A stretch of 64,000 nucleotides of DNA from Candidatus Geothrix skivensis (GTDB lineage Bacteria > Acidobacteriota > Holophagae > Holophagales > Holophagaceae), in contig JADKIO010000008.1 of assembly GCA_016721195.1 (NCBI GenBank), positions 248,001 to 312,000 on the forward strand, given 5' to 3'. Made by a program: the position numbers and the translations under genes. Shown in pieces: positions 32,056 through 39,820 of this stretch (positions within the stretch are counted from its first letter, which is position 1; each line of letters opens with the position of its first letter). A model generated the notes under the pieces. It searched no databases. It was not told where the DNA came from and saw nothing but the letters and a program-made list of their open reading frames with translations.

Positions 32056-34529
32056 CACAGCCTCCGGGCCGGGCGGGCCCCCGGGGGCACCAGGCGCAGG
32101 ATGTCCGCCAGCACGCCGGCGGCCGTAACCTCGGCTCCGGCCCCATAGCCCCGGATGACCATGGGGTGGGGTTGGTAGCGCTCGGTGAGCAGGGCCAGGG
32201 CATTCTCGCCCCCCTTGATGGCGATGAAGGGATGGTCCGCATCCACGGGCAGCAGGCCAACGCGGCAGCCGCCTTCGGACAGGGAGCCCACGTAGCGCAG
32301 CGTCTTCCCCTCGGCCTTCAGCGCGGCCAGACGCTCGCGGAAGGGCGCATCCAGCTCCGGCAGGCGCGCCAGGAAGGAGGGAATGTCACCGGTGGCATCG
32401 AAACCCGCCGGCAGCAGGCCCTCCACCACCACGTCTTCGAGTTCCAGCTCCAGGCCCAGCTCCCGGGCCAGGATGAGTAGCTTGCGCGCCACGTCCATGC
32501 CGCTGAGGTCGTCCCGGGGATCGGGCTCCGTGAAGCCGCTTTCCTTGGCCCGGCCTACGGCCTCGGACAGGGCCACGCCTTCCCCCAGCAGCCCCAGGAT
32601 GTAGGACATGGAGCCCGACAGGATGCCTTCGGCCCGCAGCACGCGGTCCCCGGTCATCACCAGGTTCTTCACCGTATCGATGATGGGCAGGCCCGCGCCC
32701 ACGTTGGCTTCGTAGAGGAAGCGCAGGCCGCGCTTCGAGGAGCGCCTCCGCAGCTCGCGGTAGAACTCCTGGGTGCTGCTGTTGGCCTTCTTGTTGGCGG
32801 TGACCACGTGGAAGCCCGCATCGAAGATATCCGGATAGCGGGCCGCCAGCTCGCCGCTGGTACTGCAGTCCACCAGCACGGACAGGGCCGGGGGTCCGGT
32901 TCGTACGGCCTCCAGCAGGCCATCCAGGTCCATGGGGCCGCTGGCCGCCAGGTCTTCCCGCCAGCGACCCAGGTCCAGGCCCCGCGCGTCATGCTTCAGG
33001 CGGCGGCTGGTGGCCACGGTGACGACCCGGAGATCCAGCCCCAGGCCCAGCAGCTGATCGTGCTGCCGCTGGATCTGGCCCAGCAGGCTGCCGCCCACGT
33101 TGCCGGCGCCCAGCAGGTGCACGTCCACCACCACCTGGGTGTTGAAGAAGCGCCGGTGGATGTGGGCCATGGCCCGGGCGCCGTCGGTCTCCTCCACCAC
33201 CGCCGAGATGATGCGTTCGCTGGCGCCCTGGGCGATGGCCACCACGTTGCAGCCCACTTCCGCCAGGGCATCGAAGAAGGTGCCAGCGATGCCCGCCCGG
33301 GTGCGCATGCCGTCGCCCACGATGCTGAGCACGGAAAGGCCTGGCCGCAGCGCCACGGGATCGATGAAGCCCGCCGACAGCTCCGCCGGGAAGGCCTCCT
33401 GGATGGCCGCCACGGCGCCGGGGCCATCGGCCCGGCGCACCGCGAAACAGATGGACAGTTCGGAAGAGCTCTGGGTGATGAGCACCACGGAGATGCCCTT
33501 CCGGGCCAGGGCGCTGAACACGCGGCCCGCGATGCCAGGCACGCCGGGCATGCCCGGCCCCGTGAGGTTCACCACGGAGAGATCCCGCAGGAAGGAGATG
33601 CCCCGGACGCCGCTGGGGGGGGGCGGCACCTCCTCGCGGATGATCGTGCCCGGGTGGTTCGGATCGAAAGTGCTGCAGACCCGCACGGGGATGCCCCGCT
33701 CCCGCACCGGGGGGATGGTCTTGGGGTGCAGCACCTTCGCCCCGAAGAAGGAGAGCTCCATGGCCTCCTCGAAGCTGGCTTCGGGCAGGGGGAAGGCCTC
33801 GGGCACCAGGCTGGGGTCGGCGCTGTAGAGCCCCGCCACATCGGTCCAGATCTCCAGCAGGTCCGCGTGGAAGGCGGCCGCCGCCAGGGCCGCGCTGTGG
33901 TCCGAGCCGCCCCGGCCCAACGACAGGATGCGCCCCTCGGCGTCGCCGCCGAAGAAGCCCGGCAGCACCCAGAGCCGGTCTGGACCAGCCTTCAGGGCGG
34001 CGAAGCCGGCCTGAATCTCGGCCATCTGGGGCCGCGCCTGCAGGGGATCGCCTTCCACCCGGATGTGCGCCACTGGATCCAGGTACCTGGGGGCCAGGCC
34101 CCGGGCCCTGAGCAGGCCCAGCAGAATGGCGCTGGAGGCCCGCTCCCCCAGGCTGGACACCTGGGCCAGCACCGAGGGGGGTCCCTCCTCCAGCAGGGCC
34201 ATGCCGTGCAGCAGCCGGCGGCCGGTGGCTTCCAGGGACGCCAGCGCCTCCCGCACGATGGCGGCCTCGCCGCCCAGGTCCGGGGCCAGCTCGGCCACCA
34301 CCTCCTCGTGGCGGTCCCGGAAGCTTTGCAGCAGCTGGTCGGCCTCGGCGCGATCGGGCACCCGGCCCCCGTGCAGCAGCAGGTTGGTGACCCCCGCCAT
34401 GGCCGAGGCCACCGCGCAGACCCGGTGGGTGGCGCAGGCCTCGGCGATCAGCTCTGCCACGGTACGGAACCGCGCCGCGCCGGCGAGGCTGGTGCCGCCG
34501 AATTTCATGACGCGGATGGGGCTGGACAT
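32055..34529 (-). CDS. thrA: Bifunctional aspartate kinase/homoserine dehydrogenase I
   Basis: An 824-residue fusion carrying the first and third steps of the aspartate pathway. The kinase part (about 1-300) has [11 protein letters not shown] and [14 protein letters not shown]. Two ACT domains (about 315-460) show VNLTGPGM and [15 protein letters not shown] and presumably give threonine feedback. The dehydrogenase (about 465-815) has [38 protein letters not shown] and [12 protein letters not shown]. The start at ATG 34529 is chosen because GGAG lies 5 bases upstream; the GTG at 34535 would overlap that site. An attenuator-like leader precedes it. Confidence 0.96.
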   Translation of the reverse strand: MSSPIRVMKFGGTSLAGAARFRTVAELIAEACATHRVCAVASAMAGVTNLLLHGGRVPDRAEADQLLQSFRDRHEEVVAELAPDLGGEAAIVREALASLEATGRRLLHGMALLEEGPPSVLAQVSSLGERASSAILLGLLRARGLAPRYLDPVAHIRVEGDPLQARPQMAEIQAGFAALKAGPDRLWVLPGFFGGDAEGRILSLGRGGSDHSAALAAAAFHADLLEIWTDVAGLYSADPSLVPEAFPLPEASFEEAMELSFFGAKVLHPKTIPPVRERGIPVRVCSTFDPNHPGTIIREEVPPPPSGVRGISFLRDLSVVNLTGPGMPGVPGIAGRVFSALARKGISVVLITQSSSELSICFAVRRADGPGAVAAIQEAFPAELSAGFIDPVALRPGLSVLSIVGDGMRTRAGIAGTFFDALAEVGCNVVAIAQGASERIISAVVEETDGARAMAHIHRRFFNTQVVVDVHLLGAGNVGGSLLGQIQRQHDQLLGLGLDLRVVTVATSRRLKHDARGLDLGRWREDLAASGPMDLDGLLEAVRTGPPALSVLVDCSTSGELAARYPDIFDAGFHVVTANKKANSSTQEFYRELRRRSSKRGLRFLYEANVGAGLPIIDTVKNLVMTGDRVLRAEGILSGSMSYILGLLGEGVALSEAVGRAKESGFTEPDPRDDLSGMDVARKLLILARELGLELELEDVVVEGLLPAGFDATGDIPSFLARLPELDAPFRERLAALKAEGKTLRYVGSLSEGGCRVGLLPVDADHPFIAIKGGENALALLTERYQPHPMVIRGYGAGAEVTAAGVLADILRLVPPGARPARRL

Positions 34530-34540
34530 GGGCACTCCGG

Positions 34541-34575
34541 AAAAACAAAAAGCCCCGCGTGAGGTTCGCGGGGCT
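34541..34575 (-). terminator. Attenuator terminator in the thr operon leader
   Basis: On the minus strand, a 9-bp stem AGCCCCGCG / CGCGGGGCT with a 7-nt loop is followed by TTTTGTTTTT, ending 12 bases before the thrA start. The 5' arm GCCCCGC is also perfectly complementary to GCGGGGC (34611-34605) at the end of the leader peptide gene, giving a competing antiterminator. Confidence 0.9.
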
Positions 34576-34598
34576 GGATCTGAAGGTCGGGATTCAGG

Positions 34599-34730
34599 TC
34601 AGGTGCCCCGCACGGTGGCATGCATGGTGGTAATACCGGTCGTGCCGAAGGTGATGAACAGGCCCGCATCGCCGGTGCAGACCGGCGAGAAGGGCATGGG
34701 ATTCATCGGAAACAACATGAGTCCAATCAT
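34599..34730 (-). CDS. thrL: thr operon leader peptide (attenuator peptide)
   Basis: A 43-codon frame with Thr/Ile-rich C-terminal half reading FITFGTTGITTMHATVRGT before the stop. Eight Thr codons fall in the last 25 positions, with Ile at three sites overall. It ends 23 nt before the terminator hairpin that precedes thrA. This is the design of E. coli thrL, where stalling on Thr/Ile codons prevents termination. The exact start is uncertain: ATG 34730, 34718 or later in-frame ATGs are possible, and none has a strong Shine-Dalgarno. The leader ATG lies only 19 bases after the stop of the upstream transporter gene. The peptide is not otherwise expected to have a function. Confidence 0.8.
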   Translation of the reverse strand: MIGLMLFPMNPMPFSPVCTGDAGLFITFGTTGITTMHATVRGT

Positions 34731-34749
34731 CCGGGAAAGCCCGGGAAAG

Positions 34750-36039
34750 TCAATCCGGAGACTGACTTCCCGCGCCCTTCACCCTGCGTCCCAGGGCCAG
34801 GCTGCTCCCCAGCCAGAGCCCCGAGCAGCCCACCGCCGCCAGCCCCACGGGAAGGGCCAGGGCCGCCAGGGCCGTCGGGGCCCAGACCCCCAGCAGGTCG
34901 CCGCTGCGGTAGACGAAGGTGTCCACGAAGGGCTTCGCCTTGTAGCGCTCCTCCGGGCCCAGGGGGATGTAGAGGATCTCCCGGGCGGGCCGGTCCACGG
35001 CGTAGTGCAGGCCCCGGCGCAGCACCTGGAAGAGGGCCATGACGCCGAAGGTGGGCCAGAGCCACAGGGCGCCGAAGCCCCCCAGGGTGAGCACCGGCAG
35101 GATGGCCAGCACGAAGGGGATGCCCAACGTGGTGATGATGCGGCCCGTGAGGAAGACCTGGGTTGCCAGCGTGAGGACGTTCACCCAGAGGTCGATGCGG
35201 GCGAAGGCCGCCGTGCGGGCGGCCGTGCCGCTGAAGGCGCGCTCCACGATGGCGCCCTGCTGCAGGTAGAGGAAGGTGCTGGTGATGGTGAACAGCAGCA
35301 TGTAGGCGCAGATGAGCTGCAGGTACCGGGAGGTGGCGATGAGGCGCAGCCCTTCGAGGGGGCCCGGCCCCGGTTCCCGGGGTCCATGGGCCACGTCCCC
35401 CAGCTTGAAGATCGCCGCCAGCCGCCCCACGCACTGCACCGCCAGTTCCACCGTGACCATGGACAGCAGCAGCAGCGACAGCGGGTCCACCTTGATCCGC
35501 AGGCTGCCCAGGAGGAAGCCCTTGGTGAGCAGTCCCGTGAGGGCCGCCCCGGCGATGGCGCCCAGGGTGCCGCCGGTGGCGATGAACCCGAAGAGCCGCT
35601 GGCCCTGCCTTTCGGACCACACGTCCGACATCAGGCCCCAGAACACCGACACCACGAAGAGGTTGAAGACGCTGAGCCAGATGTAGAAGGCATAGCCCAG
35701 GGCGGGACCGCCCCGGTGGGGCAGGAAGCGGAAGGCCAGGAAGAAGGCCAGCATGGTGAGGGCGAAGCAGCGGTAGGCGGCGGGGATGAAGCGGCGCCGC
35801 GGCAGCCGCGACACCAGGGCGGCGAAGGCCGGGTTGGCCAGGGCCATGACCAGCAGGGTGCCCGTCATCAGCCAGGGCAGCCTGTCCGCGCCCCGGGCGA
35901 TGCCGATGGCCTCCCGCACGGGCCGCAAGAGGTAGTAGCCGAAGAGCAGCAGGAAGAAGTAGGCCGCCGACCAGAGCAGGGCCGGGGCTTCGCCTTCTTC
36001 GAGGAGCACCAGGCGGCGGAGCAGGCGGGCGGGGGTCAT
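34750..36039 (-). CDS. ADP/ATP-translocase-like (NTP/NDP exchanger-type) MFS transporter
   Basis: A 429-residue inner-membrane protein with about 12 helices. YYLLRPVREAIGIARG near the N-terminus is the signature of the Tlc/Npt nucleotide-transporter-like family, whose free-living members have unproven substrates. Helices run through SVFNLFVVSVFWGLMSDVW, and a conserved segment ARIDLWVNVLTLATQVFLTGR lies at mid-length. The start is ATG 36039; an alternative start six bases upstream is possible. It is transcribed toward the thr operon, whose leader begins 20 bp after the stop, so the thr promoter lies inside this gene or the operon is read through from it. Confidence 0.75.
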   Translation of the reverse strand: MTPARLLRRLVLLEEGEAPALLWSAAYFFLLLFGYYLLRPVREAIGIARGADRLPWLMTGTLLVMALANPAFAALVSRLPRRRFIPAAYRCFALTMLAFFLAFRFLPHRGGPALGYAFYIWLSVFNLFVVSVFWGLMSDVWSERQGQRLFGFIATGGTLGAIAGAALTGLLTKGFLLGSLRIKVDPLSLLLLSMVTVELAVQCVGRLAAIFKLGDVAHGPREPGPGPLEGLRLIATSRYLQLICAYMLLFTITSTFLYLQQGAIVERAFSGTAARTAAFARIDLWVNVLTLATQVFLTGRIITTLGIPFVLAILPVLTLGGFGALWLWPTFGVMALFQVLRRGLHYAVDRPAREILYIPLGPEERYKAKPFVDTFVYRSGDLLGVWAPTALAALALPVGLAAVGCSGLWLGSSLALGRRVKGAGSQSPD

Positions 36040-36130
36040 GGGCCATCCGAAAAGGTGTTGCGGAGGGGACGGGAAGGAGTATATATCAGTTCACGATGTA
36101 TCCCCGTCAACCCCACCGCCGGAGGTTTTC

Positions 36131-37255
36131 ATGACCGTCTCCCGCCGCGATTTCATCCAGTGGACCGCCGCCGCCAGTGCCCTGGCCGCCACGGGCCTCG
36201 ACCTGTCCGCCGCCCCCGCCAAGGTGGCCCCCAAGAAGATCCTCATCCTGGGGGGCACGGGCTTCCTGGGCCCCGCCACCATCGAGATCGCCCAGGCCCG
36301 CGGCCACCAGGTGACCATGTTCAACCGGGGGAAGACGCGCCCCGACCTCTTCCCGGGCGTGACCAAGCTGCACGGCGACCGCGACCCCAAGAAGGGCGAG
36401 GGCCTGAAGGCCCTGGAGACGGGCTCCTGGGACGCGGTCATCGACAACAGCGGCTACTACCCGCGGATGGTGGGCGCCTCGGCGGCCCTGCTGGCGCCCC
36501 GGGCCAAGCAGTACCTCTACATCTCCAGCATCAGCGCCTACAAGGAGCCCAATCCCGAGAACGGCACCGAGGACGCGCCCCTGGCCACCCTGGCGGATCC
36601 CGCCGTGGAGGAGATGGGCAAGGAGTACCAGAACTACGGCGGCCTCAAGGCCCTCTGCGAGCAGGCCGCCCAGAAGGCCATGCCCGGCCGCACGGCGATC
36701 ATCCGGCCCGGCTACATCGTGGGCCCCGACGATCCCACGGGCCGCTTCACCTACTGGCCCGTGCGCTTCCACAAGGGCGGCGAGGTGGCAGTGCCCGGCG
36801 AGAAGACGGATCCCGTCGCCATCATCGACGTGCGCGACCTGGCGGCCTGGCTGGTGCACCTGGTCGAACAGGGTACCTCGGGCGTCTTCAACGCCTGCGG
36901 CCCCGAGAAGCGCCTGGCCTGGGGCACCCTGGTGGAGGCCTTCCAGACGGTCCGCCCCGACGCCAAGCCCCTGTGGCTCCCCACGGCCTTCCTGGCCGCC
37001 CAGAAGGACATCGAGTTCCCCATCTGGGCCCCCTTCGAAGGCGAGACCAAGGGCTTCCACACCTGGAGCAACGCCCGCGCCCTGAAGGCCGGCCTGAAGT
37101 TCCGCCCCGCCGCCGAGACCGTGAAGGACACCCTGGCCTGGTTCAAGACCCAGGAGAAGGCCGAGAAGGGCCGCACCAAGCTCGCCGGCCCCAGCGCCGA
37201 GCAGGAGGCCAAGCTCATCGCCGCCTGGCGGGACGCGGGAAAGGCGAAGGGCTGA
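36131..37255 (+). CDS. Tat-exported NAD-dependent epimerase/dehydratase-family protein
   Basis: 374 residues. The N-terminus MTVSRRDFIQWTAAASALAA is a twin-arginine signal (SRRDF, hydrophobic segment, AAPA cleavage zone). A Rossmann extended-SDR domain follows: ILILGGTGFLGPATIEIA, then YLYISSISAY, and a YxxxK equivalent NYGGLK. ATG 36131 has GGAGG 5 bases upstream, so the in-frame codons before it are leader. Substrate unknown. A cofactor-bound enzyme exported by Tat is expected, since the twin-arginine route carries folded proteins. It converges on the CBS gene. Confidence 0.88.
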   Translation: MTVSRRDFIQWTAAASALAATGLDLSAAPAKVAPKKILILGGTGFLGPATIEIAQARGHQVTMFNRGKTRPDLFPGVTKLHGDRDPKKGEGLKALETGSWDAVIDNSGYYPRMVGASAALLAPRAKQYLYISSISAYKEPNPENGTEDAPLATLADPAVEEMGKEYQNYGGLKALCEQAAQKAMPGRTAIIRPGYIVGPDDPTGRFTYWPVRFHKGGEVAVPGEKTDPVAIIDVRDLAAWLVHLVEQGTSGVFNACGPEKRLAWGTLVEAFQTVRPDAKPLWLPTAFLAAQKDIEFPIWAPFEGETKGFHTWSNARALKAGLKFRPAAETVKDTLAWFKTQEKAEKGRTKLAGPSAEQEAKLIAAWRDAGKAKG

Positions 37256-37267
37256 GCCCCTCGCGCC

Positions 37268-37696
37268 TCAGTTCTGGATGTAGTGCACCAGCTGATCGAT
37301 GGTGAACTTCTGGTGGGAGATGGTCTCTTTCACCAGGTCGCCGATGGAAAGGATGCCGAGCATCTGGTTGTCCGCGCCGAGCACGGGCAGGTGGCGGATG
37401 TGCTTGTCGGTCATGAGCGCCATGCACTCTTCGACGGTCTCCTTGAGGGTCACGCAGGTGACTTTCTCGCTCATGATTTCGCGGACCGGCGTCTCCTTGG
37501 AGGCCTTGCCCTTGAGGACGATCTTGCGGGCGTAGTCGCGCTCGGAGAAGATCCCCACGAGCCGGTTCCCCTCCAACACCGGGAGGGCGCCGATATCGAA
37601 CTGGGCCAGCAGGGTCAGGGCCGTGAAGACGGTATCTTCCGGTCCCACGGAGACCATGGAACGCTTTGCCTCGATCAACTGCTGCAGTGGCCGCAT
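37268..37696 (-). CDS. Tandem CBS-domain protein
   Basis: 142 residues comprising two CBS motifs: VGPEDTVFTALTLLAQFDIGALPVLEGNRLVGIFSERDYARK and VTLKETVEECMALMTDKHIRHLPVL with LGILSIGDLVK, each given here in part. Such stand-alone pairs bind adenine nucleotides and act as energy or redox regulators of partner proteins. ATG 37696 (MRPLQQLIE) is preferred to 37714 because AGGAGG lies 5 bases before it. Confidence 0.9.
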   Translation of the reverse strand: MRPLQQLIEAKRSMVSVGPEDTVFTALTLLAQFDIGALPVLEGNRLVGIFSERDYARKIVLKGKASKETPVREIMSEKVTCVTLKETVEECMALMTDKHIRHLPVLGADNQMLGILSIGDLVKETISHQKFTIDQLVHYIQN

Positions 37697-37746
37697 GACC
37701 GCCTCCTGTACCATTTCCTGCCCTGAGTGGGTGGTGCGTGGACCTG

Positions 37747-37780
37747 ACTATACGGTGATCCCGGAACCCTGTGGACAGGG
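37747..37780 (-). promoter_or_regulatory. Candidate promoter/operator of the CBS gene
   Basis: The minus strand has TATAGT (37752-37747). A perfect palindrome CCCTGT-GG-ACAGGG (37767-37780) covers the -35 position. It may be a regulator binding site; it lies about 70 bp upstream of the CBS start. Confidence 0.35.
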
Positions 37781-37914
37781 AATCCACGGGGCTACCCGGA
37801 GGAAACTTGACCAATGCCGCAACTATCCCCTGACATATTTATTCAGGATGAAGGTGTCGCCTTATGAAGACATCACCAATTGCATTAATGGTCCAGCCCG
37901 CCGAGGATTTCCAG

Positions 37915-39456
37915 ATGACCATGCCGAAGAAGATGAGAGACCACGCCGCCAAGCATGCCGAGGCCACAGGCACCCACCCGGAGGCAGCCCGGCGCCAGAA
38001 GGCCCAGGGCAAGCGTCTGGCCCGGGAGCGCATCACGGCCATCCTGGACCGGGACTCCTTCCACGAGTACGACCTCTTCGTGGAGCACAAGTGCTCCGAC
38101 TTCGGCATGGAGAAGAAGCAGCTCCGGGGGGATGGGGCCATCACGGGGACCGGGACCATCCTGGGCCACCCGGTGGCCATCTTCGCCCAGGACTTCACCG
38201 TGGCGGGCGGCTCCCTGGGCCTGGCCCACGCCCGGAAGATCACCAAGATCATGGACCACGCCATCAAGATGGGCATCCCCCTCATCGGCATCAACGACTC
38301 CGGCGGCGCCCGCATCCAGGAGGGGGTGAACTCCCTGGCGGGCTACGGCGAGATCTTCTACCGCAACACCCTGGCCTCGGGGGTCATCCCCCAGATCTCG
38401 ATCATTCTTGGCCCCTGCGCGGGCGGGGCCGTGTACTCGCCGGCCCTCACGGACTTCGTCTTCGTGGTGGACGGAATCTCCAAGATGTTCATCACCGGGC
38501 CCGAGGTCATCAAGACCGTGCTGGGGGAGGAGATCTCCATGGAGGACCTGGGGGGCGCCCGGGTGCAGGCGGAGCTGTCCGGCAACGCCCACTTCTACGC
38601 CCAGAGCGAGGCCGAGTGCTTCGAGCAGGTGAAGCGCCTGGTGACCTACATCCCCTGGAACAACCGCAAGAAGGCCGAGCCCGTCAACGCCATCCCCTCC
38701 CGGAGCGAGGTGAGCCTCGAGGACATCATCCCGGTGGAGGCCAACCGGCCCTACGATGTGCGCGACGTGGTCAAGGCCGTCTGCGATGGCTCCGACTTCC
38801 TGGAGGTCCAGGCCCTCTGGGCCGCCAACATCGTGGTGGGCTTCGCCCGCCTGGACGGCCGCACCGTGGGCATCGTGGCCAACCAGCCCAAGGTGCTGGC
38901 GGGCGTGCTGGACGTGGACAGCTCGGACAAGGCCGCCCGCTTCATCCGGTTCTGCGATGCCTTCAACATCCCCCTGGTGACCTTCGTGGACCTGCCGGGC
39001 TACCTGCCGGGCGTGGACCAGGAGCACGCGGGCGTGATCCGCCACGGCGCCAAGCTGCTCTACGCCTACAGCGAGGCCACCGTGCCCAAGATCACCGTGA
39101 TCCTGCGCAAGGCCTACGGCGGCGGCTACATCGCCATGTGCTCCCGGCACCTGGGCGCCGACTTCGTCTTCGCCTGGCCCTGCGCCGAGATCGCCGTCAT
39201 GGGCCCCGAGGGCGCCGCCAACATCATCTTCAAGGGTGAGATCGCGGCCGCGGCGGATCCCGAGGCCTTCCGGAAGGAAAAGGTGCGGGAGTACACCGAG
39301 AAGTTCGCCAGCCCCTACGTGGCCGCGGCCAACGGCCACGTGGACGCCGTCATCTCGCCCCATGAGACCCGGAACTTCCTCCTCCATGCGCTGGAGATCT
39401 CCGAAGGCAAGTCCGAGCTGCGCCCGAGCCGCAAGCACGGCGTGCCGCCCTTCTGA
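37915..39456 (+). CDS. Acyl-CoA carboxylase carboxyltransferase subunit (propionyl-CoA/methylmalonyl-CoA type)
   Basis: A 513-residue enzyme of the PccB/MmdA family. N- and C-terminal crotonase-type halves show GINDSGGARIQEG, FVDLPGYLPGVDQEHAGVIR, RKAYGGGYIAM and EIAVMGPEGAANIIF. Four in-frame starts exist (37864, 37888, 37915, 37921); 37915 is chosen because GAGGA lies 7 bases upstream. It transfers the carboxyl group between biotin carrier and acyl-CoA. The biotin carrier follows after 10 bp, but no biotin carboxylase or membrane decarboxylase subunit is nearby, so carboxylase versus decarboxylase use is open. Confidence 0.92.
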   Translation: MTMPKKMRDHAAKHAEATGTHPEAARRQKAQGKRLARERITAILDRDSFHEYDLFVEHKCSDFGMEKKQLRGDGAITGTGTILGHPVAIFAQDFTVAGGSLGLAHARKITKIMDHAIKMGIPLIGINDSGGARIQEGVNSLAGYGEIFYRNTLASGVIPQISIILGPCAGGAVYSPALTDFVFVVDGISKMFITGPEVIKTVLGEEISMEDLGGARVQAELSGNAHFYAQSEAECFEQVKRLVTYIPWNNRKKAEPVNAIPSRSEVSLEDIIPVEANRPYDVRDVVKAVCDGSDFLEVQALWAANIVVGFARLDGRTVGIVANQPKVLAGVLDVDSSDKAARFIRFCDAFNIPLVTFVDLPGYLPGVDQEHAGVIRHGAKLLYAYSEATVPKITVILRKAYGGGYIAMCSRHLGADFVFAWPCAEIAVMGPEGAANIIFKGEIAAAADPEAFRKEKVREYTEKFASPYVAAANGHVDAVISPHETRNFLLHALEISEGKSELRPSRKHGVPPF

Positions 39457-39466
39457 GCGAGCTCCC

Positions 39467-39790
39467 ATGACCTCCGACCAGAAGCCCACCCGCCAGACCC
39501 TCACCCTCCACGACACGGTCTACGAGACGGTCTTCACCAAGAAGTTCGCGAACCGAAAGCCCTACGCGCCGACGGATCCGAAGCGTCTGGCAGCCGTCAT
39601 CCCCGGACTCATCCTCCAGGTGCTGGTGGCGCCGGGCGATGCCGTGCGGCCCGGCCAGAGCCTGCTCATCCTCGAGGCCATGAAGATGCAGAACCACATC
39701 GCCGCCCACCACGGGGCCACGGTGAAGGCGCTGCACGCCGCCCCCGGCGACACGGTGATGAAGGGCCAGCTGCTGGTGGAGTTCGAGTAG
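39467..39790 (+). CDS. Biotin carboxyl carrier protein
   Basis: 107 residues. The biotinylation site is EAMKMQN (Lys in EAMKM), in the usual position about 35 residues from the C-terminus, inside a lipoyl/biotinyl flattened barrel (LILQVLVAPGDAVRPGQSLLILEAM). The N-terminal 30 residues are polar and not Pro/Ala rich. ATG 39467 lies 10 bp after the carboxyltransferase stop, so the pair is an operon. It probably shuttles carboxyl groups with that subunit. Confidence 0.9.
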   Translation: MTSDQKPTRQTLTLHDTVYETVFTKKFANRKPYAPTDPKRLAAVIPGLILQVLVAPGDAVRPGQSLLILEAMKMQNHIAAHHGATVKALHAAPGDTVMKGQLLVEFE

Positions 39791-39820
39791 AAGCCGTGGC
39801 AGGCGGAGCGGCTCCGCCCT

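Noticed and set aside
32808..34562. A 584-codon open frame opposite thrA
   Set aside because: thrA has all conserved motifs on the minus strand. The plus frame lacks any recognisable domain.
34063..37305. A 1080-codon open frame on the plus strand
   Set aside because: It is antisense to thrA and the transporter and out of frame with the epimerase gene. Its composition (Gln, Gly, Arg, Pro) is that of a chance frame in GC-rich DNA.
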